A stretch of DNA of 57,744 nucleotides from Rhizobium sp. (GCA_019459285.1 JAIBEL010000018.1:1-57744), one strand, 5' to 3'. Shown: positions 1 to 10,440, counted from the stretch's first letter. Notes: generated by a model not told the origin, from the letters alone. Numbers and translations are program-made.

Positions 1-119
1 TTTTCGGCGGCCCCCCATACCACCTTTTGGGGTAATGTTTTCACTGGGGGGGGGTCCCCGGTTTGGGGGGGGCACGTCCTCTCGATGGAAGGTTAGTCGG
101 CGCCGGTTGGCCTTGAACA
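1..119. other. Homopolymer-rich left edge, no gene
   Basis: This stretch holds several long G and C runs (for example around positions 45-56 and 63-71) and no open frame with coding character. It looks either like the poorly resolved end of an assembly or a repeat-rich boundary. I see no gene in it. Confidence 0.4.
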
Positions 120-377
120 CTAGGGTGGGAGCTTTCCGTGACTGTAGAAATAGTCTCCACTAGGGCTGATCGCGACTGCTCTGCCTTTGCGTGCATCGAC
201 AAAGTAGTGCCAGCCATAGCCTGGCTGCCCGATCGTTGAGTCATTGGAGACGGCTTGCATGCCTGAGTCGATCCGATGACTGTCTCCTGCCTCCTTGCGA
301 GGATCGTCTGCATGCGAAGGCACGCTCATCATGGTTGCTGCGACGCTCAGCACCACGGGAATAATGCTTGGCTTCAT
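120..377 (-). CDS. Small secreted hypothetical protein
   Basis: The gene predicts 85 residues beginning MKPSIIPVVLS. A short basic N-terminus, a hydrophobic stretch to about residue 20 and an SHA-D junction around residues 21-24 form a standard Sec signal peptide, so the mature form of about 60 residues should be periplasmic or secreted. The mature part is polar and ends in an aromatic segment (GYGWHYFVDARKG, then GDYFYSHGK). The start at 377 is chosen because AAAGGAATAATC, a good ribosome binding site, precedes it; a longer frame reaching 473 adds only unconvincing residues. I do not recognise the family. It stands alone between the window edge and a non-coding stretch. Confidence 0.6.
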   Translation of the reverse strand: MKPSIIPVVLSVAATMMSVPSHADDPRKEAGDSHRIDSGMQAVSNDSTIGQPGYGWHYFVDARKGRAVAISPSGDYFYSHGKLPP

Positions 378-800
378 GATTATTCCTTTCGATCGATTCC
401 AGTCAACGCTGACTGTCCATGTACTCTGAACTTCAAAACTTAAGACAGCCTGAACGCACGTCTGTGGTCCCATGGGGCGATGTAGTTCTTCCAGATGCCG
501 TAGGTCACGCGGTAATCCCCCATTTTTAGCAGTCGCCAGAAGTGGGGTTAAGTGGCGCGGGGTTGTCAGATGGCCGGTTTTATTACATCAACGGACGGCC
601 GATGAGCACGCCATGACCAGCTGCTTCGGGTCGGGTGCCGTCCTTCGCTGCTGACGAAAGCGGCCATTCAGGCAGTGTAGTTCCTAAACGTCAGCAACCT
701 CCGCGACACCGGTCATTCAGATGAGGCGACACCACCGGCCGAAAAGGCCGAGAGCAGACTTCACCTGGGTCCGAGCCAGGCGCATAACACGTGTTTTGAT
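378..800. other. Non-coding stretch with degenerate repeats
   Basis: No gene is supported here. Two related pieces lie in tandem, around 650-676 and 690-721. Each has a CGTCAGC- or CTGACGA-like block followed by CGGCCATTCA or CGGTCATTCA. The region abuts the 3' end of tRNA-Leu, a common place for mobile DNA to settle. It may hold decayed insertion-sequence DNA, but I cannot name an element and see no intact terminal repeats. Confidence 0.3.
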
Positions 801-885
801 TGGTGCCCGGGGGGGGACTCGAACCCCCACACCTTGCGGCGGCGGATTTTGAATCCGCTGCGTCTACCGATTCCGCCACCCGGGC
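801..885 (-). tRNA. tRNA-Leu (anticodon CAA)
   Basis: Read on the minus strand, the sequence folds as a class II tRNA. A seven-base acceptor stem GCCCGGG pairs with CCCGGGC, followed by A and a genomically encoded CCA. The anticodon stem GCGGA/TCCGC carries the loop TTCAAAA with anticodon CAA, there is a long variable arm as expected for leucine, and the T arm has GGGGG-TTCGAGT-CCCCC. It would decode UUG codons. It lies divergently from queA. Confidence 0.96.
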
Positions 886-966
886 AAAGGGACCGGACGC
901 GAACGCGCCCGGCGACAGAAGCCGCGCATTATCGCCGAATCGGGCAGCCTGCCGCAAGACGACCGC

Positions 967-972
967 TATAAT
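967..972 (+). promoter_or_regulatory. -10 element of queA
   Basis: A perfect TATAAT ends 8 bases before the queA ATG at 981. No good -35 hexamer is visible 16-18 bases upstream. Start of transcription would fall at about 978-980, so the mRNA would be nearly leaderless. No Shine-Dalgarno sequence is present in the short gap. Confidence 0.5.
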
Positions 973-980
973 CGCGCCCC

Positions 981-3106
<2,126 letters not shown>

Positions 3107-3152
3107 AATCCCGTGGTTTTAACTGAACTGCCTTGATTCGGAGCGTTTATCC

Positions 3153-3470
3153 ATGATTTCCCTTGCCCATGCACAAGCCGCCGCTGCAGCCAACCCGGGT
3201 TTTGAGCAATTCCTCCCGCTCATCATCATCTTCATCTTGTTCTGGTTCATGCTGATCCGCCCGCAGATGAAGCGCGCCAAGGAGCAGAAGAAAATGCTGA
3301 CGGAACTGGCCAAGGGCGACGAAGTCGTCACCGCCAGCGGCCAAGTGGGCAAGATCGTCAAACTCGGCGATCAATATGTGTCCCTTGAAATCGCCGACGG
3401 TGTCGTCACTCACGTACAGAAGCAGTCGGTGCAGACGCTGCTGCCCAAGGGCACGATCAAAGGCCTGTAA
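3153..3470 (+). CDS. yajC: Preprotein translocase subunit YajC
   Basis: The 105-residue protein has a single membrane segment at about residues 20-37 (PLIIIFILFWFMLIRPQMKR), followed by a basic, soluble C-terminal domain with KMLTELAKGDEVVTASGQVG. This is the YajC signature. YajC joins SecD and SecF in the accessory complex that helps the SecYEG channel late in protein export. It lies directly upstream of secD and secF. Confidence 0.95.
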   Translation: MISLAHAQAAAAANPGFEQFLPLIIIFILFWFMLIRPQMKRAKEQKKMLTELAKGDEVVTASGQVGKIVKLGDQYVSLEIADGVVTHVQKQSVQTLLPKGTIKGL

Positions 3471-3476
3471 AAAACA

Positions 3477-3592
3477 GGGGATAGGAGCTAGGGGATAGGA
3501 TTTAGGGGATGTGTGGCCTATGACCACGCAGCCGCTTAGCCCCAGTTTCACCCCAACCCTATTTCCTAGCCCCTAATTCCTAGCCCCTAAAA
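3477..3592. repeat. Inverted heptanucleotide repeat element before secD
   Basis: The left arm is five head-to-tail G-rich 7-mers from 3477 to 3511 (GGGGATA, GGAGCTA, GGGGATA, GGATTTA, GGGGATG). The right arm is five C-rich 7-mers from 3558 to 3592 (CCTATTT, CCTAGCC, CCTAATT, CCTAGCC, CCTAAAA). The arms are roughly complementary, so the transcript could fold into a long imperfect hairpin between yajC and secD. The right arm ends two bases before the secD ATG and leaves no room for a Shine-Dalgarno sequence. Confidence 0.85.
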
Positions 3593-3594
3593 AC

Positions 3595-5409
3595 ATGAAC
3601 CGCTTCCCGCTCTGGAAATATGTACTCATCGGCATCACGCTGGTGATCGCCTTCCTCTACACCCTGCCCAATTTCTTTGGCGAAGTGCCTGCGGTGCAGA
3701 TTTCCCCCGTCCGCACGACCGAAAAGGTCGACACGGCACTGCTGGGCCAGGTGGAATCTTCGCTGAAAGCCGCCAATCTGGGCTATCAGGGGGTGGAGCT
3801 GGCGGGAAATAGCATCAAGGTCCGTCTGGCCAGCACCGACCAGCAGATCAAGGCCAAGGACGTGCTGCAGAACAGTCTGGGGGAACGCTATACCGTCGCG
3901 CTCAACTTGGTATCGGCCTCGCCTGCGTGGCTGTCGTCGATACACGCGCTGCCGATGTATCTGGGTCTGGATTTGCGCGGCGGCGTACATTTCCTGCTCG
4001 AGGTCGACATGAAAGCCGCGCTGGAAAAAGCGGCCATCCGTTACCAGAACGATTTCCGCACCGAACTGCGCGGCGACAAGATCCGCTACGGTCGCATCAG
4101 CCGCGAAGGCAACGCCGTGACCGTACATTTCGCCACCCGCGACCAGCGCGACGCGGCCCTCAGCAAGCTGGGAACCACATTCACCGACCTCACCTTCACC
4201 ACAGAAGACCAGGCCGAGGGCTTCACGCTGACCGCGCGCCTGAAACCGCAGGCCGAAACCCAGGTGCAGGAATTTGCGCTGCAGCAGAACATCACCACGC
4301 TCAGAAACCGCGTCAACGAACTTGGCGTGGCCGAGCCCGTCATCCAGCAGCAGGGCGCCAGCCGCGTCGTGGTGCAGCTCCCTGGCGTGCAGGACACCGC
4401 CAAGGCAAAAGACATTCTGGGTCGCACGGCCACGCTGGAAATCCGCATGGTCGACGAGCAGGCCGACCCGACCGCCATTCAGCAGGGACAGGCCCCGTTT
4501 GGCGACGACATCGTATCCAGCCGCGACGGCGGGAAAATCGCCGTGAAGAAGGACGTGGTGCTGACCGGCGACTCGATCACCGACGCTTCGCCCGGCTTTG
4601 AAAGCACCAGCGGCCAGGCGGCCGTCCACATCAACCTGGATAGCAAGGGCGCACGCATCTTCAAGGATGTGACGCGCGAGAACGTCGGCAAGCGCATGGC
4701 CATCCTGCTGATCGAGAAAGGCGTGGCCGAGGCCATCACGTCGCCGGTCATCCGCGAGGAAATCGGCGGTGGCCGGGTGCAGATCACTGGCATGGAATCC
4801 GCCCAGGAAGCCTCCGACGTCGCCCTGCTGCTGCGCGCCGGCGCGCTGGCCGCGCCGATGCAGATTGTGGAGGAACGCACCGTCGGCCCGAGCATGGGCG
4901 CGGAAAACATCAGCAAAGGCTTCCACTCCAACCTGTGGGGCTTCCTCGCCGTCACGTTGTTCATGGTGATCTACTACCGTATCTTCGGACTGTTTTCCTC
5001 GATTGCGCTCGCCATCAACGGCTTCTTCCTGATCGCGCTACTGTCGATGCTGCAGGCCACGCTGACGCTGCCCGGCATGGCGGCGATCGCGCTTACGCTC
5101 GGTATGGCGATCGACGCCAACGTACTGATCAACGAGCGTATCCGCGAGGAACTGCGCAATGGCGCCACCCCGCAGGCGGCGATCCACGCCGGCTACGAAC
5201 GCGCCTGGGCCACCATTCTCGACTCCAACCTCACCACGCTGATCGCCGGCGTCGCCCTGTTCTGGCTGGGTTCCGGCCCGGTGCGCGGCTTTGCGGTCGT
5301 CCTGTGTCTGGGCATCCTCACCTCCATGTTCAGCGCCGTCACCGTGTCGCGCGCCATGGTCAATCTCACCTATGGCCGCCAGGCGCGGCTGGCCAAAGTC
5401 TCCATCTAA
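3595..5409 (+). CDS. secD: Protein translocase subunit SecD
   Basis: The 604-residue protein has the SecD architecture: one N-terminal membrane helix (WKYVLIGITLVIAFLYTLP), a large periplasmic part with the DLRGGVHFLLEVD motif, and five C-terminal helices from about residue 445. The latter include GMAAIALTLGMAIDANVLIN and the following ERIREEL. SecD works with SecF and YajC and uses the proton-motive force to pull exported proteins through the membrane. The chosen start fits the family N-terminus, although C-rich heptad repeats rather than a ribosome binding site precede it. secF follows after 10 bases. Confidence 0.97.
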   Translation: MNRFPLWKYVLIGITLVIAFLYTLPNFFGEVPAVQISPVRTTEKVDTALLGQVESSLKAANLGYQGVELAGNSIKVRLASTDQQIKAKDVLQNSLGERYTVALNLVSASPAWLSSIHALPMYLGLDLRGGVHFLLEVDMKAALEKAAIRYQNDFRTELRGDKIRYGRISREGNAVTVHFATRDQRDAALSKLGTTFTDLTFTTEDQAEGFTLTARLKPQAETQVQEFALQQNITTLRNRVNELGVAEPVIQQQGASRVVVQLPGVQDTAKAKDILGRTATLEIRMVDEQADPTAIQQGQAPFGDDIVSSRDGGKIAVKKDVVLTGDSITDASPGFESTSGQAAVHINLDSKGARIFKDVTRENVGKRMAILLIEKGVAEAITSPVIREEIGGGRVQITGMESAQEASDVALLLRAGALAAPMQIVEERTVGPSMGAENISKGFHSNLWGFLAVTLFMVIYYRIFGLFSSIALAINGFFLIALLSMLQATLTLPGMAAIALTLGMAIDANVLINERIREELRNGATPQAAIHAGYERAWATILDSNLTTLIAGVALFWLGSGPVRGFAVVLCLGILTSMFSAVTVSRAMVNLTYGRQARLAKVSI

Positions 5410-5419
5410 GGGCAACGCC

Positions 5420-6352
5420 ATGCTGGAATTTTTCCCATTCAAGAAGAACATCCCCTTCATGAGCTGGGGGAAGGTGACGACGGCGATTTCGCTGCTCACC
5501 TTTCTCTTTGCGATCTGGGCGCTGTGGGACAAGGGCCTGAATCTGGGCGTCGACTTCACGGGCGGTACCGTCATGGAAGTGCGCACCAGCCAGCCCGCCG
5601 ATTTGCCGGCCATCCGGACAGTGCTGGAAAAAGCCGGCCTGACGGAAGTGTCGGTGCAGACCTTCGGCACCAGCCGCGACGTATTGATCCGCCTGCCCAA
5701 CAAGGGTGAAAGCAACGCCGCGGAAACCAGCAACCGCGTGATGACCGCACTGGCCGCCACCAACCCTGGGCTCGAATTGAAACGCGTCGACTTCGTTGGC
5801 CCGCAGGTCGGCAAGGAACTCTACGACAACGGCGCGCTGGCGCTGCTGGTGGTCGCCTTCGGCATCATGGCCTACCTGGCGGTCCGTTTCGAATGGCGCT
5901 TTGCTCTGGCAGGGATGCTCGCCAACATGCACGACATCGTCATCATCCTCGGCGTATTCGCCTTCTTCCAGTGGGAATTCACCCTCACCGTGCTGGCCGG
6001 CGTGCTGGCGATTCTCGGTTACTCGGTCAACGAATCGGTGGTGGTGTTCGACCGGATCCGCGAGAACATCCGCAAGATGCGCGGCGCGACCATCCCGGAC
6101 ATCATCGACGACGCCATCACCCGCACCATGAGCCGCACCATCATCACCCACGGCTCGACGCAGATCATGGTGCTGTCGATGCTGTTCTTCGGCGGCGAAG
6201 CGCTGCACAACTTCGCGCTCGCGCTCACCATCGGCATCATGTTCGGCATCTACTCGTCGGTGCTGGTCGCCTCGCCGCTGCTGTTGATGTTCGGCGTCAA
6301 GCGCGAGCACTTCATCAAGCCGGTGGAAAAAAAGGAAGAAGCCGTGGTGTGA
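5420..6352 (+). CDS. secF: Protein translocase subunit SecF
   Basis: The protein is 310 residues when started at the ATG at 5420 (MLEFFPFKKNIPFMSWGK). A longer frame from 5291 only overlaps secD. It shows the SecF features: an N-terminal helix, the LGVDFTGGTVMEV motif near residue 50, and five later helices with AILGYSVNESVVVFDRIREN and TMSRTIITHGSTQIMVLSML. It partners SecD. The stop codon lies inside the first heptamer of a repeat element that continues to the next gene. Confidence 0.97.
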   Translation: MLEFFPFKKNIPFMSWGKVTTAISLLTFLFAIWALWDKGLNLGVDFTGGTVMEVRTSQPADLPAIRTVLEKAGLTEVSVQTFGTSRDVLIRLPNKGESNAAETSNRVMTALAATNPGLELKRVDFVGPQVGKELYDNGALALLVVAFGIMAYLAVRFEWRFALAGMLANMHDIVIILGVFAFFQWEFTLTVLAGVLAILGYSVNESVVVFDRIRENIRKMRGATIPDIIDDAITRTMSRTIITHGSTQIMVLSMLFFGGEALHNFALALTIGIMFGIYSSVLVASPLLLMFGVKREHFIKPVEKKEEAVV

Positions 6353-6425
6353 GCAGTGAACAGGAAGCGGTGAGCGGTTAACCCCCGCCACCGCTCACGG
6401 CTCACGGCTTACTACTCACCACTCA
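6349..6425. repeat. Heptanucleotide repeat element before the dedA gene
   Basis: A left arm of 7-mers runs from 6349 (GTGAGCA, GTGAACA, GGAAGCG, GTGAGCG) and includes the secF stop codon. A right arm of five 7-mers runs from 6391 to 6425 (CCGCTCA, CGGCTCA, CGGCTTA, CTACTCA, CCACTCA). The arms are partly complementary. The right arm, followed by CCCCC, touches the ATG at 6431, and there is no Shine-Dalgarno sequence. The CCACTCA unit recurs in the element before thiG. Confidence 0.85.
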
Positions 6426-6430
6426 CCCCC

Positions 6431-7027
6431 ATGCTCCAAGACTTCATTGCCTGGATCCTCGCCACCGTCCACGACTGGGGCTATATCGGCATCTTTATCC
6501 TGATGGCACTGGAATCCACGGTATTGCCGGTGCCGAGCGAACTGGTCCTGATCCCAGCAGGCTACCTCGCCCACCAGGGTCAAATGAATATCGGGCTGAT
6601 TCTGCTCACCTCCACTGTCGGCTGTCTGGTCGGTGCGTCATTCAATTACGCGGTAGCGATGTGGGTCGGGCGGCCTTTCCTCGAACGCTGGGGCCGCTAC
6701 TTCTTCGTGCGCCCCGAACTGCTGCACAAGACTGACGCGTTTTTCGTCAAGCACGGTGCGGTGTCCACCTTTACCGGTCGCCTCATCCCCGGCATTCGCC
6801 ACCTGATTTCAATCCCTGCGGGGCTCTCCCGCATGAATGCCGGCGCATTTGCGTTCTACACCAGCCTCGGCGCGGGACTATGGTCGCTGACTCTCACGCT
6901 GTTCGGCTATTTTCTGGGCGGCAACGAAGCCCTCATCAGGGAATATCAGCACTTCATCACTGCCGGCGTCATCGCATTTGTAGCGCTGATTATTGGTGGC
7001 TACGTGTGGTGGCAGAAACGCTGCTGA
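6431..7027 (+). CDS. DedA family membrane protein
   Basis: The 198-residue protein is a full-length DedA/SNARE-associated family member with about five hydrophobic segments. The family core is FTGRLIPGIRHLISIPAGLS at about residues 114-133, with the conserved arginines. An acidic residue lies in the first re-entrant part (LESTVLPVPSELVLIPAGYL). DedA proteins sit in the inner membrane and are linked to lipid flipping and membrane potential, but the substrate here is unknown. It is probably read with or after secF. A decayed second DedA gene lies 8 kb downstream. Confidence 0.9.
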   Translation: MLQDFIAWILATVHDWGYIGIFILMALESTVLPVPSELVLIPAGYLAHQGQMNIGLILLTSTVGCLVGASFNYAVAMWVGRPFLERWGRYFFVRPELLHKTDAFFVKHGAVSTFTGRLIPGIRHLISIPAGLSRMNAGAFAFYTSLGAGLWSLTLTLFGYFLGGNEALIREYQHFITAGVIAFVALIIGGYVWWQKRC

Positions 7028-7411
7028 AAAGCGACCAGAGACAGTCGAGAATGTCCAGTTGTCGACGCTTCCATTAAAGAACGCCTAGAAGACGATTCCA
7101 CCGGCGTTGGGTGCCGCCACCCATCACGTGCGGGAGCGGGTCTCGCTTCGTGATTCTTGAGCTGGCGCCAACGTCCTCGAAACGACACTCAAGGCTTCGT
7201 CACTATCTCCGTCCGATTCGGCCAGGCAAAGGGCTCCATCGGCCTTGAATGGTTGCCCGCTTTTTCGGAGTCTTCATTTTCGGCATACGGTATGCCCTTC
7301 GCCACTCTGATGAAGACGACATTCTCTTGCCGCTATTTTTATAATTTTTTTATTGCCCCCCGGGTACCATGGCCTCCGGTTCAAGACTCTCAACTCTCAA
7401 GTACCTTTATC
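7028..7411 (+). other. Gap before the kdpD-like gene
   Basis: This 384-base stretch has no supported gene. An open frame in phase with the kinase reaches back to 7157, but its residues do not resemble KdpD and a promoter sequence lies inside it. I therefore treat it as untranslated DNA. It could instead be the residue of the missing N-terminal half of KdpD, but no recognisable KdpD sequence is left. Confidence 0.4.
7316..7345 (+). promoter_or_regulatory. Likely promoter of the kdpD'-kup operon
   Basis: A perfect TATAAT lies at 7340-7345 in an AT-rich island unlike the surrounding GC-rich DNA. ACGACA, which matches four of six -35 positions, precedes it by 18 bases. Transcription would start at about 7352, which supports the GTG start at 7412 for the kinase. 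Confidence 0.5.
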
Positions 7412-8884
7412 GTGCGAATCAGGCCATATGGGCTTGGAATCTTTGGCTGTATAGCACTCACCCTGCTGATCGCCCCTCTGCGGACGGCCATCGATTTATC
7501 CAACATTGCTTTGCTTTATGTCCTCCTGGTGGTCGCAACGGCCGTCTGGTCGGGGCGCGGCCCGGCTGTCGTGACGGCCTTGCTGGGGTCGCTGGCGTTC
7601 GCCTATGTCTTCGTCCCACCCTACTTTTCCTTGGCCATTACCGAAGTTCAGCACCTCATCACAGCCCTCATCATGCTGGGAGTGGCTTTGCTGGTAGGGC
7701 ATCTGACCTCTACGCTGAAAAACCACGTCGAAGCCGCCAAAGTGCGGGAGCAGCATTCGCGAGCCTTGTACGTGCTGGCAAGCCAGCTCACCGCCGCGCA
7801 GACTCCGGGGGACGTGCTGAAGATCAGTAGTCATTTTCTGACGACATCGTTCAGCGTGGATGATGTCAGAATCTTCACACCTGACGCGTTCGACAATCTG
7901 CCGGCTCCATTAAGCCCAGCAAGCCTGGCTGACATCATCGCCAGCCGGAATCTCGCCACTGTGCCTGTTCCGGGTACCACGCGTGTTCTGACCGTTGTGC
8001 CTCTACGAGTGGCGAGAGGATTGCAAGGCGTCCTTGGTTTCGTTCTGGACGACGCGGGCACGCTGACGGGGTATGTCCGGGAGTTGCTGGAAATCATGGC
8101 ATCGGTGGTCGCGGTGGCCTTGGAGCGCATCCATTGCGCCGAACTCGCCAAGACGACTGAGGTGAAAATGGCCTCCGAAACCCTGCGCAGTACCATTCTT
8201 TCCGCACTTTCCCACGACTTGCGCACCCCTCTTACAGCCCTGGTGGGAATGGCGGATACGTTGGCAGAGGGACGGGCGACCGAGCCGGAAAAGCAGCGGG
8301 CCATGATTGTTGCCATTCGCGACCAGGGCCTGACCATCAACCGGTTGGTCAGCAATCTCCTGGAAATGGCGCGCCTGCAGTCCGGGGCGGTCACTCTCAA
8401 CAAGGCATGGCAGCCGGTGGAAGAGGTCATCGGCGCTAGCCTTCAGCAGATGCGGATGCAGCTCGATGGACATCCCGTCAAGGTCGAGATCATGTCGACG
8501 CTTCCCCCGGTCGAAATCGACTCCGTGTTGATGGAACGTGCACTTTGCAATTTGCTGGAGAACGCCACGAAGTACAGCCCGCCTGGAACCGGGATCGATC
8601 TGTCGGCAGGGCAGATGAACAATTGCCTGGAAATCGAAATTTGCGATCGCGGTCCAGGTTTGCCGGACGGCTGCGAAGCGGAAATCTTCGGCCTATTCCG
8701 CCGCGGCCAGTGCGAATCGAACATCCCCGGCGTGGGGCTGGGCCTGGCCATTGTTCGCACGATCGTTGAAGCGCATGGAGGGCGCGTCGATGCGGAAAAC
8801 CGTAGGGACGGCGGCGCCTGCTTCAAGGTTCGTCTGCCGATGGAAACGCCTCCCCTTGTCGCCGAACTGGAGGCCCAGGCATGA
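7412..8884 (+). CDS. kdpD: KdpD-like sensor histidine kinase lacking the N-terminal half
   Basis: From the GTG at 7412 the protein is 490 residues, against about 900 for full KdpD. Residues 10-100 hold the four closely spaced membrane helices of the DUF4118 domain (IDLSNIALLYVLLVV and AYVFVPPYF are typical of KdpD). A GAF-like region follows at about 115-235, then the HisKA domain with His268 in ALSHDLRTPLT and an HATPase domain with NLLENATKYSP and GVGLGLAIV. The cytoplasmic KdpD and universal-stress-like domains that sense K+ are absent. Other in-frame starts exist at 7292 and 7310, but no start has a strong ribosome binding site. It overlaps the regulator gene by four bases. Confidence 0.88.
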   Translation: MRIRPYGLGIFGCIALTLLIAPLRTAIDLSNIALLYVLLVVATAVWSGRGPAVVTALLGSLAFAYVFVPPYFSLAITEVQHLITALIMLGVALLVGHLTSTLKNHVEAAKVREQHSRALYVLASQLTAAQTPGDVLKISSHFLTTSFSVDDVRIFTPDAFDNLPAPLSPASLADIIASRNLATVPVPGTTRVLTVVPLRVARGLQGVLGFVLDDAGTLTGYVRELLEIMASVVAVALERIHCAELAKTTEVKMASETLRSTILSALSHDLRTPLTALVGMADTLAEGRATEPEKQRAMIVAIRDQGLTINRLVSNLLEMARLQSGAVTLNKAWQPVEEVIGASLQQMRMQLDGHPVKVEIMSTLPPVEIDSVLMERALCNLLENATKYSPPGTGIDLSAGQMNNCLEIEICDRGPGLPDGCEAEIFGLFRRGQCESNIPGVGLGLAIVRTIVEAHGGRVDAENRRDGGACFKVRLPMETPPLVAELEAQA

Positions 8885-9570
8885 GCGAAGACATGCGGAT
8901 TCTGGTAGTCGAGGACGACCGGCACATCCGGCAATTCGTTGCCTCTGCCCTGGAGAGCGAAGGCTACCGCGTTGCGATGGCCGGTTCCGCCCGTCAGGCC
9001 GGCATTGAACTGGGGCTGCGCCAACCCAGTCTGATCGTGCTTGATCTCGGGCTGCCCGATCAGGACGGAGTTGAATTCATCCAGGATTATCGGGGGTGGT
9101 CCGCTGTCCCTATCCTGGTGCTCTCTGCGCGCTCGCTGGAGACCGAGAAGGTGGCGGCGCTCGACGCCGGCGCCGACGACTATCTGACCAAGCCCTTCGG
9201 CGTATCGGAATTATTGGCGCGAGTCCGTGCCCTGATGCGTCGCCGCACCGCCGATAACGAACAGGATCAGCCGCTGATCCATTTCGGCGATTTTGAAATC
9301 GATTGCGTCGGACGCATGGTGCGGCGTGGGGGCGAGGTTGTCCATCTGACCCAGATCGAATACCGCCTGTTACTTTGCCTGGCCACGCATCCCGGGCGGG
9401 TGATGACCCATCGCCAGCTGCTTGCCCAGGTCTGGGGCGCCCAAGCGGTGGAAAGCCATCAATACCTCCGGGTCTATGTCGGCCATCTGCGCCAGAAGAT
9501 CGAATCCGACCCCACCCAGCCGCGCCACATTCTCACCGAGACCGGCGTCGGCTACCGCTTCCAACCCTGA
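8881..9570 (+). CDS. kdpE: KdpE-like OmpR-family response regulator
   Basis: The 229-residue protein has a receiver domain with the acidic pocket E11-D12-D13, phosphoacceptor D55 in LIVLDLGLPD, and K104 in LTKPFG. A C-terminal winged-helix DNA-binding domain ends in ILTETGVGYRFQP, the typical KdpE ending. It should be phosphorylated by the kinase encoded just upstream, with which it shares an ATGA overlap. No kdpFABC operon is in the window. The genes that follow are fixABCX and kup, which makes these the likely targets, but that is inference. Confidence 0.93.
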   Translation: MSEDMRILVVEDDRHIRQFVASALESEGYRVAMAGSARQAGIELGLRQPSLIVLDLGLPDQDGVEFIQDYRGWSAVPILVLSARSLETEKVAALDAGADDYLTKPFGVSELLARVRALMRRRTADNEQDQPLIHFGDFEIDCVGRMVRRGGEVVHLTQIEYRLLLCLATHPGRVMTHRQLLAQVWGAQAVESHQYLRVYVGHLRQKIESDPTQPRHILTETGVGYRFQP

Positions 9571-9585
9571 TCTCGCTTATCCGCC

Positions 9586-10440
9586 ATGCATATCGTCGTT
9601 TGCATCAAGCAGGTTCCGGACAGCGCTCATATCCGCGTGCATCCGGTCACCAACACCATCATGCGTCAGGGGGTGCCCGCCATCGTCAACCCCTACGACC
9701 TGTTTGCCATCGAGGCAGCCCTGCGCTTGAAGGATCAACTGGGAGGCCGGGTGACGGTGATGAGCATGGGGCCGACCCAGGCCGAACCGGCCCTGCGCAA
9801 GGCCATTTCCCTGGGCTGCGACGAGGCTATCCTGGTTACCGATCGCATCTTCGCGGGCGCCGACACCTTGGCCACGTCCTACGTCCTCGCTTCAGCCATC
9901 CGCACCCTGGACAAGGAATTGCCGGTCGGCCTGGTGTTCACCGGCAAGCAGACCATCGACGGCGATACCGCCCAGGTCGGCCCGGGCATCGCCAAGCGGC
10001 TGGACATGCAGCTGCTGACCTATGTCTCGCGCATCGTCGAGGTCGATCCGGCGCAGCGGCGCATCGTCGTGGAACGCCGCGCCGAAGGCGGTGTGCAGAT
10101 TCTGGAAACGGCCATGCCGGCGCTGATCACCATGCTGGAAGGCAGCAACGAGATCCGCTTCGCCTCGACGCCCGGCATGTTCCGCGCGGCACGGGCGACC
10201 GTCCGCCACTGGGATCGCAATGCCGCCGGCATCGAGGACATCAAGCTGGTGGGGCTGAAAGGCAGCCCCACCATCGTCAGCCGCGTCTTCGGGCCGACGC
10301 CGCGTGCCGAAAAGGCCAAGTCAATTCCGTTTGATCCATCCGATCCGGACAGCAGTGCCGCCAATCTGCTGGAGCACCTCCTCAACGAAATGCCGAAAGT
10401 CCGCAAGGAACTGGAACAACGCCGTTCGGGCACGCAATAA
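9586..10440 (+). CDS. fixA: Electron transfer flavoprotein beta subunit (FixA type)
   Basis: The 284-residue protein is a full EtfB/FixA. It begins MHIVVCIKQVPDSAHIRV and has the family segments NPYDLFAIEAALRLKD and VFTGKQTIDGDTAQVGPGIA. This subunit normally carries AMP or, in bifurcating Fix complexes, a second FAD that takes electrons from NADH. Because fixB, fixC and fixX follow, the Fix type is favoured over the beta-oxidation ETF. It is separated from kdpE and fixB by 15 bases each. Confidence 0.93.
   Translation: MHIVVCIKQVPDSAHIRVHPVTNTIMRQGVPAIVNPYDLFAIEAALRLKDQLGGRVTVMSMGPTQAEPALRKAISLGCDEAILVTDRIFAGADTLATSYVLASAIRTLDKELPVGLVFTGKQTIDGDTAQVGPGIAKRLDMQLLTYVSRIVEVDPAQRRIVVERRAEGGVQILETAMPALITMLEGSNEIRFASTPGMFRAARATVRHWDRNAAGIEDIKLVGLKGSPTIVSRVFGPTPRAEKAKSIPFDPSDPDSSAANLLEHLLNEMPKVRKELEQRRSGTQ

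Noticed and set aside
3477..3592. CRISPR-like array
   Set aside because: The units are contiguous 7-mers with no spacers, and no cas gene is nearby.
7157..7411. N-terminal extension of the kdpD-like kinase
   Set aside because: The added 85 residues do not resemble any KdpD part, and a TATAAT promoter element lies within them.
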